Origin: Pseudomonadota bacterium
GTDB lineage: Bacteria; Pseudomonadota; Gammaproteobacteria; Burkholderiales; Thiobacillaceae
Reading direction: 5' to 3'
DNA: 64,000 bases
NCBI GenBank assembly: GCA_029558905.1
Contig: JAKQCX010000022.1
Location: 1 to 64,000 of the forward strand
The notes under the pieces: generated by a model
Seen by the model: only the letters and a program-made list of their open reading frames with translations
Told to the model about the DNA's origin: nothing
Databases searched by the model: none
Program-made: the position numbers and the translations under genes
In this document: positions 25,073-34,019 of the stretch, in pieces
Numbering within the stretch: the stretch's first letter is position 1
Layout: every line of letters starts with the position of its first letter

Positions 25073-26382
25073 GGGAAGCCCCGCTGCCGCAGCCAGACCC
25101 GCAGGGGCGCGGGGCCGGGCTGGCCATAGGCACCGGGCAGCCGCGTGTGGCGGGGCTGCCCGGCAAAGTCCAGGTCGCTGCCGGGCAGGCCCGCCCAGCC
25201 CTCCATGTCGCCCACCTGGTCCAGGTGGGCCTGCGGCCGGGGCGAGAGGTCGGCCTGGCCCAGATCGGCATAGGGCAGGGTCAGGACGCGCCCGGCCCGC
25301 TCATGGGTACCGATCTGGTTGTCCGTCTGCCCACTGCCGGCAATGGGCCGTGCGGCGAACACCAGGTTGCCGCGCAGTGTCTGACGCCAGGCATTGTCCC
25401 CCCGTACCCGCACGCTGATGCCGTTGTGGGTGGCCAGTACGGTGTTGTGCAGGATGTCCACCTGCCGGGGTACATCGTTGTGGGGTTGGATGCGGATGGC
25501 GTCCGGACCCTGGGTGACGAAGACGTTGTTGTACAGGGCCAGGTTGCCCTCGCCCTGGAACAGGGATTCGCCGGGGTTGTGCCAGAACAGATTGCCATGC
25601 ACGAGATAGCGGTCCTCCCGCCCGGGCCCGCTCAGAGGCAGGTGGCCTACCAGCACGCTGGGTCGGGGAGCCGGACCCGGCACGCTCCGCGCCTTGCTGA
25701 AGAAGTTGTGGCGGATCACGGTGTCGTGGCGCGCCTCCGCTTCCGGCAGGTCCGGCGGGCGGGGCTGCTGGTGCTTGATCTGCAGGTTGTAGCCCAGGGT
25801 GTCGCGCACCTGGTTGCCTTCGATGAGGCCGGCCACGAAGGGTGCGCTGCCGTCGGAGTCGCCCAGGTACAGGCCCGTGCCCACGCGCTCGATGCGGTTG
25901 GCGCGGATCACCCAGCCGAAGGCTGGGCACTTGCTGGAGATGCCCACGCTCTGCTGATGGGCGGCGTGGTCGTGGATGTACAGGTTTTCCAGGTGGACGA
26001 AGTGGGCAAAACGGGCGTGACCCTCCGCCTTGACGGCATCCACGAACAGGTTGCGGCCATCCAGCTCCAAGTTGCGGATCTCCACATGGGTCACGTCCAC
26101 CAGGCTGACGGTGTTGACGCCGGGGCGGGCGACGAAGCGCGCCCGCGCACCCCGGGGCGGGCCGGCCACGACGATGGGCGCCGCGGCGCTGCCCTGCAGG
26201 TGATGCAGGGGCAGACCCCGGGTGTAGTCCCCGGCCGCCAGCAGCAGGCGGTCACCTGCCTGGAGCCGGGGCAGGTAGTCCCGGTAGTCCTCGGGCCCGG
26301 CCCGGTAGTCCGCCGCCAGGCCGCCAGCCGCCAGCCCCAGGAGACCGATCAGGCCGAGGAGCCGTGCGTGGAAGGCATGCAC
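25057..26382 (-). CDS. Secreted right-handed beta-helix protein
   Basis: The 441-residue product has a signal peptide (ARLLGLIGLLGLAAGGLA) and then repeated short beta-strand turns of a parallel beta-helix: VSLVDVTHVEIRNLELDG, FVHLENLYIHDHAAH, WVIRANRIERVGTGLYL, LIEGNQVRDTLGYNLQI, VIRHNFFSKA, LVHGNLFWHNPGESLFQG and LYNNVFVTQG. Such proteins are often polysaccharide lyases or epimerases; I cannot assign a catalytic site. Start is GTG at 26382, inside the end of aroK (34-base overlap). Its place beside VanZ and ligase genes suggests a role in processing a secreted glycan. Confidence 0.75.
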   Translation of the reverse strand: MHAFHARLLGLIGLLGLAAGGLAADYRAGPEDYRDYLPRLQAGDRLLLAAGDYTRGLPLHHLQGSAAAPIVVAGPPRGARARFVARPGVNTVSLVDVTHVEIRNLELDGRNLFVDAVKAEGHARFAHFVHLENLYIHDHAAHQQSVGISSKCPAFGWVIRANRIERVGTGLYLGDSDGSAPFVAGLIEGNQVRDTLGYNLQIKHQQPRPPDLPEAEARHDTVIRHNFFSKARSVPGPAPRPSVLVGHLPLSGPGREDRYLVHGNLFWHNPGESLFQGEGNLALYNNVFVTQGPDAIRIQPHNDVPRQVDILHNTVLATHNGISVRVRGDNAWRQTLRGNLVFAARPIAGSGQTDNQIGTHERAGRVLTLPYADLGQADLSPRPQAHLDQVGDMEGWAGLPGSDLDFAGQPRHTRLPGAYGQPGPAPLRVWLRQRGFPWDGP

Positions 26383-26918
26383 GGGTCGTCTTCTCCCACC
26401 ACCGCCAGATCCAGGCTGTTCTCCAGCCGGCGCAGCAGGCAGTGCACGCTCTGGCGCCCCGTGTCCAGGACGATGTCCGCGGTTTCCATATAGAGGGGGT
26501 GGCGTGCCGCGTACAGCTCTTTCAGCTTGCGCAGCGGGTCGCTGGTCTGCAGCAGGGGCCGGTTCTTGTCGTAGCGCGTGCGCATGAACAGCTCCTGCGG
26601 CGTGCCGCGCAGGTAGACCACGGTACCCCGGGTCTTGAGCCATGCGCGATTTTCCGCGCGCAGGATGGCGCCGCCCCCGGTGGCCAGGACGATGCCCTGG
26701 CGCCGGGTAAGATCGTCGATGACGCACATCTCCCGCCTGCGGAAGCCCTCCTCCCCCTCGATCTCGAAGATGGTGGGGATGGAGACGCCGCAGCGGGTGA
26801 TGATCTCGTGGTCGGAATCCACGAATTCCAGCTCGCGGCATTTGGCCAGCTGCCGGCCGATGGTGGACTTGCCCGCCCCCATGAGACCCACGAGAAAGAT
26901 GTTGCAGCTGGGGATCAT
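26349..26918 (-). CDS. aroK: Shikimate kinase
   Basis: The 189-residue enzyme phosphorylates shikimate in aromatic amino acid synthesis. It has the P-loop GLMGAGKST (residues 11-19), the shikimate-binding Asp in VDSDHEI, the Arg-rich FRRRE, GGGAILRAENRAWL, and the lid RPLLQ. A C-terminal tail of about 15 residues (DLAVVGEDDPCMPSTHG) goes beyond the usual end and is coded in the overlap with the beta-helix gene. aroB is not beside it, unlike the common aroKB order. Its start overlaps dciA by ATGA. Confidence 0.93.
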   Translation of the reverse strand: MIPSCNIFLVGLMGAGKSTIGRQLAKCRELEFVDSDHEIITRCGVSIPTIFEIEGEEGFRRREMCVIDDLTRRQGIVLATGGGAILRAENRAWLKTRGTVVYLRGTPQELFMRTRYDKNRPLLQTSDPLRKLKELYAARHPLYMETADIVLDTGRQSVHCLLRRLENSLDLAVVGEDDPCMPSTHGSSA

Positions 26919-27358
26919 GCCGGGTGCCTGCGCGTCAGCAGGCGCGCCACTGCCGCCTTGAGCGCGCCTTGCGGCAGGGAGGCGTCCAGCTCGCGGAAGG
27001 CGCGCAGACCGGCGGCGGGCATGCCCTTCTTTTCCGGCCGCTCGGGCACGGCCCAGTCGGCCCGCACCTTCACGCGCACGGCGGTGACCGGTGCATCCGG
27101 CCGGGACAGGGCCTGGGCCACGCCCCGGGCCTGGGCCCGTACCCGGCTGGCGGCGGCACCGTTGCCGCAGTACACCACGGCAGTCTCCCCCTGCAGCCGC
27201 GCCACACTGCAGGCCCTGGCCACGGCCGCGGGCACCACACCGGCAAAGCTGCGGTTGAGGCCGAGCATGTGCCGGGCCTCGGGCAGGGCCACGGCGAGCT
27301 GGCGCTGCGCGGCCAGCAGCCCGCGCAGGCGGACAAGGGTTGAAGGCTGTAAAGACAA
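26915..27358 (-). CDS. DciA family (DUF721) protein
   Basis: The 147-residue protein is the DUF721-type protein often found divergent from secA in betaproteobacteria. The N-terminal part ([20 protein letters not shown]) resembles DciA helicase loader/operator proteins, and a KH-like domain follows ([37 protein letters not shown]). It ends in a basic, helical tail. The best start is TTG at 27358; no ATG or GTG in frame would keep the N-terminal domain. The divergent gap to secA is only 78 bases. Confidence 0.75.
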   Translation of the reverse strand: MSLQPSTLVRLRGLLAAQRQLAVALPEARHMLGLNRSFAGVVPAAVARACSVARLQGETAVVYCGNGAAASRVRAQARGVAQALSRPDAPVTAVRVKVRADWAVPERPEKKGMPAAGLRAFRELDASLPQGALKAAVARLLTRRHPA

Positions 27359-27436
27359 GGGGCGTCAGTCAGGGCCAAACGGGGCTATGGTAACATCCAC
27401 CGGTTTTCCAAACCTCCCCTAACTCCCTCATTTTTC

Positions 27437-30190
27437 ATGATTTCCAACCTTCTGAAGAAAGTCTTCGGCAGCCGCAATGACCGCCTGTTGAAGCAGTACC
27501 GGGGCGTGGTCGCCAAGATCAATGCCCTGGAGCCGGCCATTCAGCAACTGTCGGACGAGGCCCTGCGTGCCAAGACGGGTGAATTCAGGGAGAGGTTGGC
27601 CAGGGGAGAGACTCTGGATGCGCTGCTGCCCGAGGCCTTCGCCGTAGTCAGGGAGGCGGCGGTGCGGGTGCACGGCATGCGCCACTTCGATGTGCAGCTC
27701 ATCGGCGGCATGGCCCTGCACCACGGCAAGATCGCGGAGATGCGCACCGGCGAGGGCAAGACCCTGATGGCCACCCTGGCCGCCTATTTGAATGCCCTGC
27801 CGGGCCTGGGCGTGCACATCGTCACCGTCAACGACTACCTGGCCAGCCGGGACGCGGAGAGCATGGGCCGCATCTACGGCTTCCTGGGACTGACCACCGG
27901 CGTGATCCTTTCCCAGCAGGACCACGACACCAAGCAGGCCGCCTACGCCGCCGACATCACCTACGGCACCAACAACGAATACGGCTTCGACTACCTGCGC
28001 GACAACATGGTGTTCAGCCCGGAACAACGCGTGCAGCGCAAGCTCAACTTCGGCATCGTCGACGAGGTGGACTCCATCCTCATCGACGAGGCCCGCACGC
28101 CGCTCATCATCTCCGGCCAGGCCGACGACAACGTCGCGGTGTACCAGGCCATGAACGTGGTGCCGCCCCGGCTGGAGCGACAGGAACGGGACATCAAGGA
28201 CGACGAGCCCGAAGACCAGCGCTGTGCCGTGGGCGACTACGTGGTGGACGAGAAGGCGCATCAGGTCACCCTCACGGAGCGGGGCCACGAGCGCGTGGAG
28301 ACCATTCTCACGGAGATCGGCCTGCTGGCCCCGGGCACCAGCCTGTACGATGCCGCCAACATCACCCTCATGCACCACGTCTATGCCGCACTGCGCGCCC
28401 ATGTGCTGTATCACAAGGACCAGCACTACGTGGTGCAGAACGATGAGGTAGTCATCGTCGACGAATTCACCGGCCGCCTCATGCAGGGCCGGCGCTGGTC
28501 GGATGGCCTGCACCAGGCGGTGGAGGCCAAGGAAGGCGTGGCCATCCAGCGCGAGAACCAGACCTTGGCCTCCATCACCTTCCAGAACTATTTCCGCATG
28601 TACCAGAAGCTCTCGGGCATGACCGGCACGGCGGACACCGAGGCCTACGAGTTCCAGCAGATCTATGGCCTGGAGACGGTGATCATCCCCACCAACAAGC
28701 CCATGATCCGGAACGACAGGAACGACCTGGTGTACCGCACCGCCGAGGAGAAGTGGCAGGCGGTGATCGCCGACATCCGCGACTGCCACCAACGGGGCCA
28801 GCCGGTGCTGGTGGGCACCACCTCCATCGAGGTGAACGAGTTCCTCTCCGGCCTGCTGAAGAAGGCCGGTATGCCGCACCAGGTGCTGAACGCCAAGCAG
28901 CACGCGCAGGAGGCCCAGGTGGTGGCCGACGCCGGCCTGCCCGGTGCCATCACCATCGCCACCAACATGGCCGGACGGGGCACGGACATCGTCCTGGGGG
29001 GGGCCATCGTCAAGCGCCTGGAGATGATGCGTGCCGCCGAGAACCTGGACGAGGCCGAAAAGGATCGTCGCATCGGGATGGAGAAGGCCGATTGGCAGCA
29101 GCGCCACGACCAGGTCATCGCCGCCGGTGGCCTGCACATCATCGGCACCGAGCGGCATGAATCCCGACGCGTGGACAACCAGCTGCGGGGCCGCTCGGGT
29201 CGCCAGGGAGATCCCGGCTCCAGCCGCTTCTACCTGTCCCTGGACGATCCCCTGCTGCGCATCTTCGGCGGCGAGCGCCTGAAGGCCATCATGGACCGCC
29301 TGAAGATGCCCGAGGGCGAGGCCATCGAGCATGCCATGGTGAACCGCTCCCTGGAATCCGCGCAGCGCAAGGTGGAGCAGCGCAACTTCGACATCCGCAA
29401 GCAATTGCTGGAATACGACGACGTGGCCAACGACCAGCGCAAGGTGATCTACAGCCAGCGCAACGAACTGCTGGAGTCGGAGGATGTCGCCCAGGGCGTG
29501 GCCGGCATGCACGCCCAGGTGTTGAACGACACCATCAGCGAATACATGCCCCCGGGCAGCATGGCCGAACAATGGGATACCGCGGGCCTGAGCCAGGCCC
29601 TGACGGGCGAATTCCAGCTGGACTGCCCGGTGCGGCAGTGGCTGGATGCGGACGAGCGGCTGGACGAGCAGGGCGTGCGCGACCGGGTGGTGCGTCAGGC
29701 CGCCGAGAGCTATGCCCGCAAGGTGGAACTGGCCGGCGAGACCAACATCCGCCACTTCGAGCGTGCCATCCTGCTGCAGTCCCTGGACAACCACTGGCGT
29801 GAACACCTGGCCGCCATGGACCACCTGCGTCAGGGCATCCATCTGCGCGGCTACGCGCAGAAGAACCCCAAGCAGGAATACAAGCGCGAGGCCTTCGAAC
29901 TGTTCGAGCGCATGCTCACCACCATCACCCGGGAAGTGGCGCAGATCACCCTCACGGTGCAGATCAGGAGCGAGGCCGACGTGGAGGCGGTGGAGGCGCA
30001 GGAGCCGGCCATCAGCAACGTGCAGTATCATCACGCCGACTACGACGAGGCCCTGGCCGCCGGCGGCGAGGAGGCCACCGGTGGCGGGCGGCAGCCGCAA
30101 CAACGCGCCTTCCCCAAGGTGGGCCGCAACGATCCCTGTCCCTGCGGTTCCGGCAAGAAGTACAAGCACTGTCACGGGGCCCTGCGCTAG
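27437..30190 (+). CDS. secA: Preprotein translocase ATPase SecA
   Basis: The 917-residue motor drives Sec export through SecYEG. Visible: [17 protein letters not shown] (Walker A near residue 100), [20 protein letters not shown] (Walker B/DEAD), the preprotein crosslinking domain, [14 protein letters not shown] (motif V), [20 protein letters not shown] (motif VI), and the zinc-binding end [14 protein letters not shown] that binds SecB. Length is normal. A small conserved gene follows after 27 bases. Confidence 0.98.
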   Translation: MISNLLKKVFGSRNDRLLKQYRGVVAKINALEPAIQQLSDEALRAKTGEFRERLARGETLDALLPEAFAVVREAAVRVHGMRHFDVQLIGGMALHHGKIAEMRTGEGKTLMATLAAYLNALPGLGVHIVTVNDYLASRDAESMGRIYGFLGLTTGVILSQQDHDTKQAAYAADITYGTNNEYGFDYLRDNMVFSPEQRVQRKLNFGIVDEVDSILIDEARTPLIISGQADDNVAVYQAMNVVPPRLERQERDIKDDEPEDQRCAVGDYVVDEKAHQVTLTERGHERVETILTEIGLLAPGTSLYDAANITLMHHVYAALRAHVLYHKDQHYVVQNDEVVIVDEFTGRLMQGRRWSDGLHQAVEAKEGVAIQRENQTLASITFQNYFRMYQKLSGMTGTADTEAYEFQQIYGLETVIIPTNKPMIRNDRNDLVYRTAEEKWQAVIADIRDCHQRGQPVLVGTTSIEVNEFLSGLLKKAGMPHQVLNAKQHAQEAQVVADAGLPGAITIATNMAGRGTDIVLGGAIVKRLEMMRAAENLDEAEKDRRIGMEKADWQQRHDQVIAAGGLHIIGTERHESRRVDNQLRGRSGRQGDPGSSRFYLSLDDPLLRIFGGERLKAIMDRLKMPEGEAIEHAMVNRSLESAQRKVEQRNFDIRKQLLEYDDVANDQRKVIYSQRNELLESEDVAQGVAGMHAQVLNDTISEYMPPGSMAEQWDTAGLSQALTGEFQLDCPVRQWLDADERLDEQGVRDRVVRQAAESYARKVELAGETNIRHFERAILLQSLDNHWREHLAAMDHLRQGIHLRGYAQKNPKQEYKREAFELFERMLTTITREVAQITLTVQIRSEADVEAVEAQEPAISNVQYHHADYDEALAAGGEEATGGGRQPQQRAFPKVGRNDPCPCGSGKKYKHCHGALR

Positions 30191-30217
30191 CGCGCAACCC
30201 TGAAAAGGAGTCGCCCG

Positions 30218-30445
30218 ATGCCCTACTTCATCTACAAGGTCGGTCCCCTGAGCATCCTGGAAAAACAGGGCCAGGCCGATAGCTTCAAGGAAGCCAAGAC
30301 CCTCGCCAACGAAATACGCAGGCACCTGGACCCGAAGGCAGGACAGGTGGTGAAGATGATCTTCGCCGAGAACGAGATGCAGGCCGAGGAAACCCTGCAG
30401 CAACCCCGGGAACTGGACAACTCCCTGGCGGGGGACGACTGGTAA
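30218..30445 (+). CDS. Small conserved protein downstream of secA
   Basis: The 75-residue product starts MPYFIYKVGPLSILEKQGQA and continues EAKTLANEIRRHL...GQVVKMIFAENEMQAEETLQ. It is mixed alpha/beta with no membrane segment, and I do not know its function. RBS AAGGAG is 7 bases from the ATG, a strong signal, so it is a real gene. It is likely in the secA transcript. Confidence 0.75.
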   Translation: MPYFIYKVGPLSILEKQGQADSFKEAKTLANEIRRHLDPKAGQVVKMIFAENEMQAEETLQQPRELDNSLAGDDW

Positions 30446-30499
30446 GCCGGGACGAGGGCATAGAGAGTACCCTGTCTCCTTCTGTCTGCCCCGCCCGTC

Positions 30500-30946
30500 A
30501 TGTCCGGCTACAACGAAGCGGCCTACAAGGAGGCCCGTGATTCCGCCATCCAGCTGAAGTGTCCATTCGAGCGGGCACTGCTGTCCCGGTGCGTGAACTG
30601 CTCCGTCGCCCGCCGCCTGCTGCTGGCGGAGCGGGAGGCCATCAGCTGCTCGGACGAGGAGGCCAATGCCCGCTGCAAGGTCTTTTACGAGGCGTTGCAT
30701 CAGAATGCCCGTTTTGCCCTGCACATGGACCCTAACCAGCCCTGGCCCTTCGGCAAGGAGATCCGTGCCCAGTGCGGCGGCGTGCGGGGATTGCAGGCCG
30801 CCATGGGGTATGCAGGCGCGCAATCCGCCGATGTGGCTGCCCTGGTGCGGGAAGGCGTGGCGCGCTTCGAGCGCATCGATGCCTTTCCCTACTCGGAGAT
30901 CATGCGCGGCGTGGTGCACTACGAGCCGCGCAAGCGACGCAGCTGA
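30500..30946 (+). CDS. Conserved protein with four clustered cysteines
   Basis: The 148-residue protein has Cys residues in QLKCPFERALLSRCVNCSVA and ISCSDEEANARCKVF, a spacing that could bind metal or an iron-sulfur cluster. The last part (VREGVARFERIDAFPYSEIM) is helical. Function not known to me. It stands 54 bases after the previous small gene and ends directly next to the stop of the convergent methyltransferase gene. Confidence 0.7.
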   Translation: MSGYNEAAYKEARDSAIQLKCPFERALLSRCVNCSVARRLLLAEREAISCSDEEANARCKVFYEALHQNARFALHMDPNQPWPFGKEIRAQCGGVRGLQAAMGYAGAQSADVAALVREGVARFERIDAFPYSEIMRGVVHYEPRKRRS

Positions 30947-32098
30947 CTAGAGCGGATCCAGACGCCGACAGGCCGCAGGGTGCGCGACGCCCCGGCCCAG
31001 CAGCATGACCTTGAACAGTTCACCCATCTCGTGGGGCTGTACCAGCTTCTGCACGGCCTGGGCCGCGCGCAGATACTCCGGCGTTCCCGGGGTCATGTCT
31101 GCCAGCAGCTCCAGCAGGCCGGCGTCCAGCAGGAAGCGTCCCTGGCCGGTGTAGCCCAGCAGGTCCAGGCCTGCGGCGCCGGCGGTCTCGGCCACGGCGC
31201 TGAAGTCCACGTGCGCGGTGATGTCCGCCAGGCCCGGCAGGAAGAAGGCATCGTCCAGGCCGTGGTGCCGGTAATGCACCTTCAGGGTGCCGGTCCTGCG
31301 CTGGGGGTGGTAGTACTCGGCCCGCTTGAAGCCGTAGTCCACCAGCAGTATCAGGCCCTGCTCCAGACAGGCCGCCAGGCTGGCCATGAGGGCGGGGGCC
31401 GCCAGATTGACTTCCGAGAGATAGGGCGCGGTCACCGGCAGCCGGGCCACGGCTCGTGCCAGGGTGGGCGAGGCCACGGGCCGATCGGCCCAGGCCAGGC
31501 CCGCTGCGTTCCAGGCCACCCCCCGCTCCCGCACGCCTTCCGCCGTCCAGTGCACGAGATGCACCGGCAGGGCGTCCAGCACCTCGTTGGCCAGGATCAC
31601 GCCGTGCAAGCGCTCCGGCAGGGTATCGAACCAGACCACCCGGGACAGCAGGCGGGGCGCCGCCTCGGCCAACAGGTCTCTCTGGCGCGCGCGCAGGTCC
31701 GGGCTCAACTCCAGGATCAGGTAGCGCTCCGGCAGGCATGCCCGCCGTTCCAGCTCCAGCAGCACATCCAACGCCAGCCGGCCGCTGCCCGCCCCCAACT
31801 CCAGGATGTCGCCGCCGGTCGGTGCCAGCGCCTCCGCCATCACCCTCGCCAGGCTGCGGCCGAACAGGGGAGAGATCTCGGGTGCGGTGACGAAGTCCCC
31901 CGCGGCGCCGAACTTGGCCGCGCCGCCGGCGTAATAGCCCAGACCGGGGGCGTACAGAGCCAGTTCCATGTAGCGGGTGAAGGGGATCCAGCCACCGGCG
32001 CGCGCGATCTCGTCGCGTATGCCGCGGACGACGTTGTCGCTGTGGGCCTGGGCCTGCGGTGCCGGCGCAGGTAGTTGGGTGCGTGTGCTAGATTCCAT
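30947..32098 (-). CDS. SAM-dependent methyltransferase, NDUFAF7-like (COG1565/DUF185)
   Basis: The 383-residue protein matches the family of the mitochondrial complex I assembly methyltransferase NDUFAF7. Motifs: GWIPFTRYMELALYAPGLGY, FGAAGDFVTAPEISPLFG, the SAM site ILELGAGSGRLALDVL, and VILANEVLDALPVHLVHW. In mitochondria it methylates an Arg of a complex I subunit; the bacterial substrate is not established. It lies divergently to the membrane protein at 32125. Confidence 0.9.
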   Translation of the reverse strand: MESSTRTQLPAPAPQAQAHSDNVVRGIRDEIARAGGWIPFTRYMELALYAPGLGYYAGGAAKFGAAGDFVTAPEISPLFGRSLARVMAEALAPTGGDILELGAGSGRLALDVLLELERRACLPERYLILELSPDLRARQRDLLAEAAPRLLSRVVWFDTLPERLHGVILANEVLDALPVHLVHWTAEGVRERGVAWNAAGLAWADRPVASPTLARAVARLPVTAPYLSEVNLAAPALMASLAACLEQGLILLVDYGFKRAEYYHPQRRTGTLKVHYRHHGLDDAFFLPGLADITAHVDFSAVAETAGAAGLDLLGYTGQGRFLLDAGLLELLADMTPGTPEYLRAAQAVQKLVQPHEMGELFKVMLLGRGVAHPAACRRLDPL

Positions 32099-32124
32099 GC
32101 CGCCATCATACAAAGCGTATTCCC

Positions 32125-32946
32125 ATGGAACGGTCCGATTCCCATCTGCGCGACAGTCTGTTGGCCTTGCCCACCTGGGCTGCCTACACGGCCATCGGCC
32201 TGCTTGCCGGCGGGGTGGTCGTGGGTCTGGTATTGCTGCTGGCATCGGGCATGGACGACACCCTGCGTGCGGCCGGGGGACAATTGCTGGTGGTCTCCCT
32301 GCCAGTGCTGTCGGTATCGATCGGTGTGCTGGGTGCCAGCTGGTCCCGCACGGGACGCATCGACACCCTGGTGGCGGACTACCTGCGCAAGACCGTGGGC
32401 GACAAGCTGGAGGCCTACCTCCTGCCGGCCAAAAAGGGGAAGGATGGCCCCTTTCCGGCCCTGTTCGAGCGCATGGAGCGGGATTTCCGCCCGGACATCG
32501 CCTCCTATTGCCACTACCATCTCTACGACAGGCGGGGTCGGCGCTTCGACCTGCTGGTGAAGGCCAACGTGTTCAACATCGAGATCTCCCTGGGGCTGCG
32601 CCTGAGCGCCCCGCCCTCCGGCTTTACCGATGCCCACCTCGACCAGCACGACAACTTCGGCTCCCTGGATGAATGGCCGAGCGCATCCGTCCACCCCCTG
32701 GTCGGCCTGGCACCCCTGACCCTGCATGGCTGTCTGGCTGAGGGCTATACCCTCTACCTGGAAGGATGCCGTCTACCCGATGGCGGCATGAAAGTGAACG
32801 TGCGCCTGCGCCAGAAGCTGCAGGACAATTTTCTCACCTCCCCTTATCTGCGGCGCTACTTCGCCGAGGACGCCGCCATCGCCACCTACTTCTTCTATTC
32901 GGAAGCCTTTGGCGGCAAGGCCCATATCACCGGCGGAGAGTTCTGA
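32125..32946 (+). CDS. Membrane protein of unknown function coupled to a flavoprotein
   Basis: The 273-residue protein has two N-terminal helices (YTAIGLLAGGVVVGLVLLLA; LLVVSLPVLSVSIGVLGA) and a cytoplasmic part with SYCHYHLYDRRGRRFDLLVK, and later LTLHGCLAEGYTLYLEG. I do not recognise the family. The stop overlaps the next start (ATGATG-type, 1 base), so the two are translationally coupled. This suggests a membrane partner for the flavoprotein, for example a redox module anchored in the membrane. Confidence 0.7.
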   Translation: MERSDSHLRDSLLALPTWAAYTAIGLLAGGVVVGLVLLLASGMDDTLRAAGGQLLVVSLPVLSVSIGVLGASWSRTGRIDTLVADYLRKTVGDKLEAYLLPAKKGKDGPFPALFERMERDFRPDIASYCHYHLYDRRGRRFDLLVKANVFNIEISLGLRLSAPPSGFTDAHLDQHDNFGSLDEWPSASVHPLVGLAPLTLHGCLAEGYTLYLEGCRLPDGGMKVNVRLRQKLQDNFLTSPYLRRYFAEDAAIATYFFYSEAFGGKAHITGGEF

Positions 32947-33911
32947 TGCGGGTCGCCATCCTGGGTGCCGGACCCGCCGGCATGTCCTGCGCCAATGCCT
33001 GCCTGTCCTTCGGCCTTACCCCCGTGGTCATCGAGCGGGAAGACCACCTGGGAGGCGCCCAGCGCAGCAACTTCCACCCCAACCTCTGGCTGCTGGGCTC
33101 GCCCAGCGAAAGTGGCCAGGAGCTCACCCGCCGTCTGGTGGCCCACTACGTCGAGCTGCAGGCCACCACCCTGCTGTCCACCCAGGTGGTAGGGCTGGAG
33201 CAGGACGCTGACGGCTTCCTGCTGCGCCTGCATGGAGCGCGAGGCCACAGCGATCTGGCCGCCGGTGCCCTGGTCATCGCCAGCGGCATGCGTCCCTATG
33301 CCACGCCGGAGCTGGCGGTCCTGGCCCGGAACAGCGAGCGGGTCATCCTCGGCCCCCTCAATGACCGTATCCGCGACCAGGTACATGACGCACACGTGCT
33401 CATCCTGGGTGGCGGCGACAATGCCCTGGACCATGCCCTGTTCCTGGCGGAGCGGGGCAATCGCATCCGGGTCTGCACACGCGGCGCGTTCTCTGGCCGG
33501 GAGGCGCTGCTGGCCGCCTGCCGCGCGCGCGCGCAGATCGAGCTGATGCCCCATTGCCGGCCCACGGCCCTGCAAGCGGGCGTGGCGGGTGTCACGGCCC
33601 GCTGGATCGGCACCGGGGCGCGGCACTACGACTGGCTGCTGGTGATGTACGGCTACCGGCCCAACAGCGAGGTGGTGGACAGCTTCGCCCCTGAACTGCG
33701 GCCGGAACGCCTCGCCTCCGGCCACCTGCGCGTGGACGCCTGGCAGCGCACCAGCGTGCCCGGCATCTATGCCGCCGGCGACGTCACCGACAACGTCCAG
33801 CCCGCCATTCCGACCGCCATCGCCCAGGGCCTGGCGGTGGCCAAGGCCATCGAGCGGGACTGGAAGGCGGCCCGCCAGGACGGCCTGCCGGGCCGGACCC
33901 TGGAGAGATAG
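32946..33911 (+). CDS. Thioredoxin-reductase-like FAD/NAD(P) oxidoreductase without CxxC
   Basis: The 321-residue flavoprotein has the FAD dinucleotide fold (VAILGAGPAGMSCANACL), a second nucleotide fold (VLILGGGDNALDHALFLAER), and the FAD-binding end GIYAAGDVTDNVQPAIPTAI. It looks like TrxR but the redox CxxC of that family is missing; there is only a CxxxC (C15, C19) in the first helix. It may reduce a ferredoxin or the coupled membrane protein rather than a thioredoxin. Proteins lacking CxxC are known among ferredoxin-NADP reductases of this fold. Confidence 0.8.
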   Translation: MRVAILGAGPAGMSCANACLSFGLTPVVIEREDHLGGAQRSNFHPNLWLLGSPSESGQELTRRLVAHYVELQATTLLSTQVVGLEQDADGFLLRLHGARGHSDLAAGALVIASGMRPYATPELAVLARNSERVILGPLNDRIRDQVHDAHVLILGGGDNALDHALFLAERGNRIRVCTRGAFSGREALLAACRARAQIELMPHCRPTALQAGVAGVTARWIGTGARHYDWLLVMYGYRPNSEVVDSFAPELRPERLASGHLRVDAWQRTSVPGIYAAGDVTDNVQPAIPTAIAQGLAVAKAIERDWKAARQDGLPGRTLER

Positions 33912-34019
33912 GCCGTGGGGCCCTGCCGTCCACAGGCCATGCGGATGGCCTGGGACTGGACGTGCCGGCCTCGCTGTCTGGCGTGATCGCGGGGTTCCAT
34001 CAGCCGCTAGAATCCGCGC

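Noticed and set aside
27428..30919. A 1163-codon open frame antisense to secA
   Set aside because: Antisense frames of this length arise from codon bias in high-GC genes; the translation is rich in His, Gln, Val and Gly with no family resemblance, while the secA frame is unmistakable.
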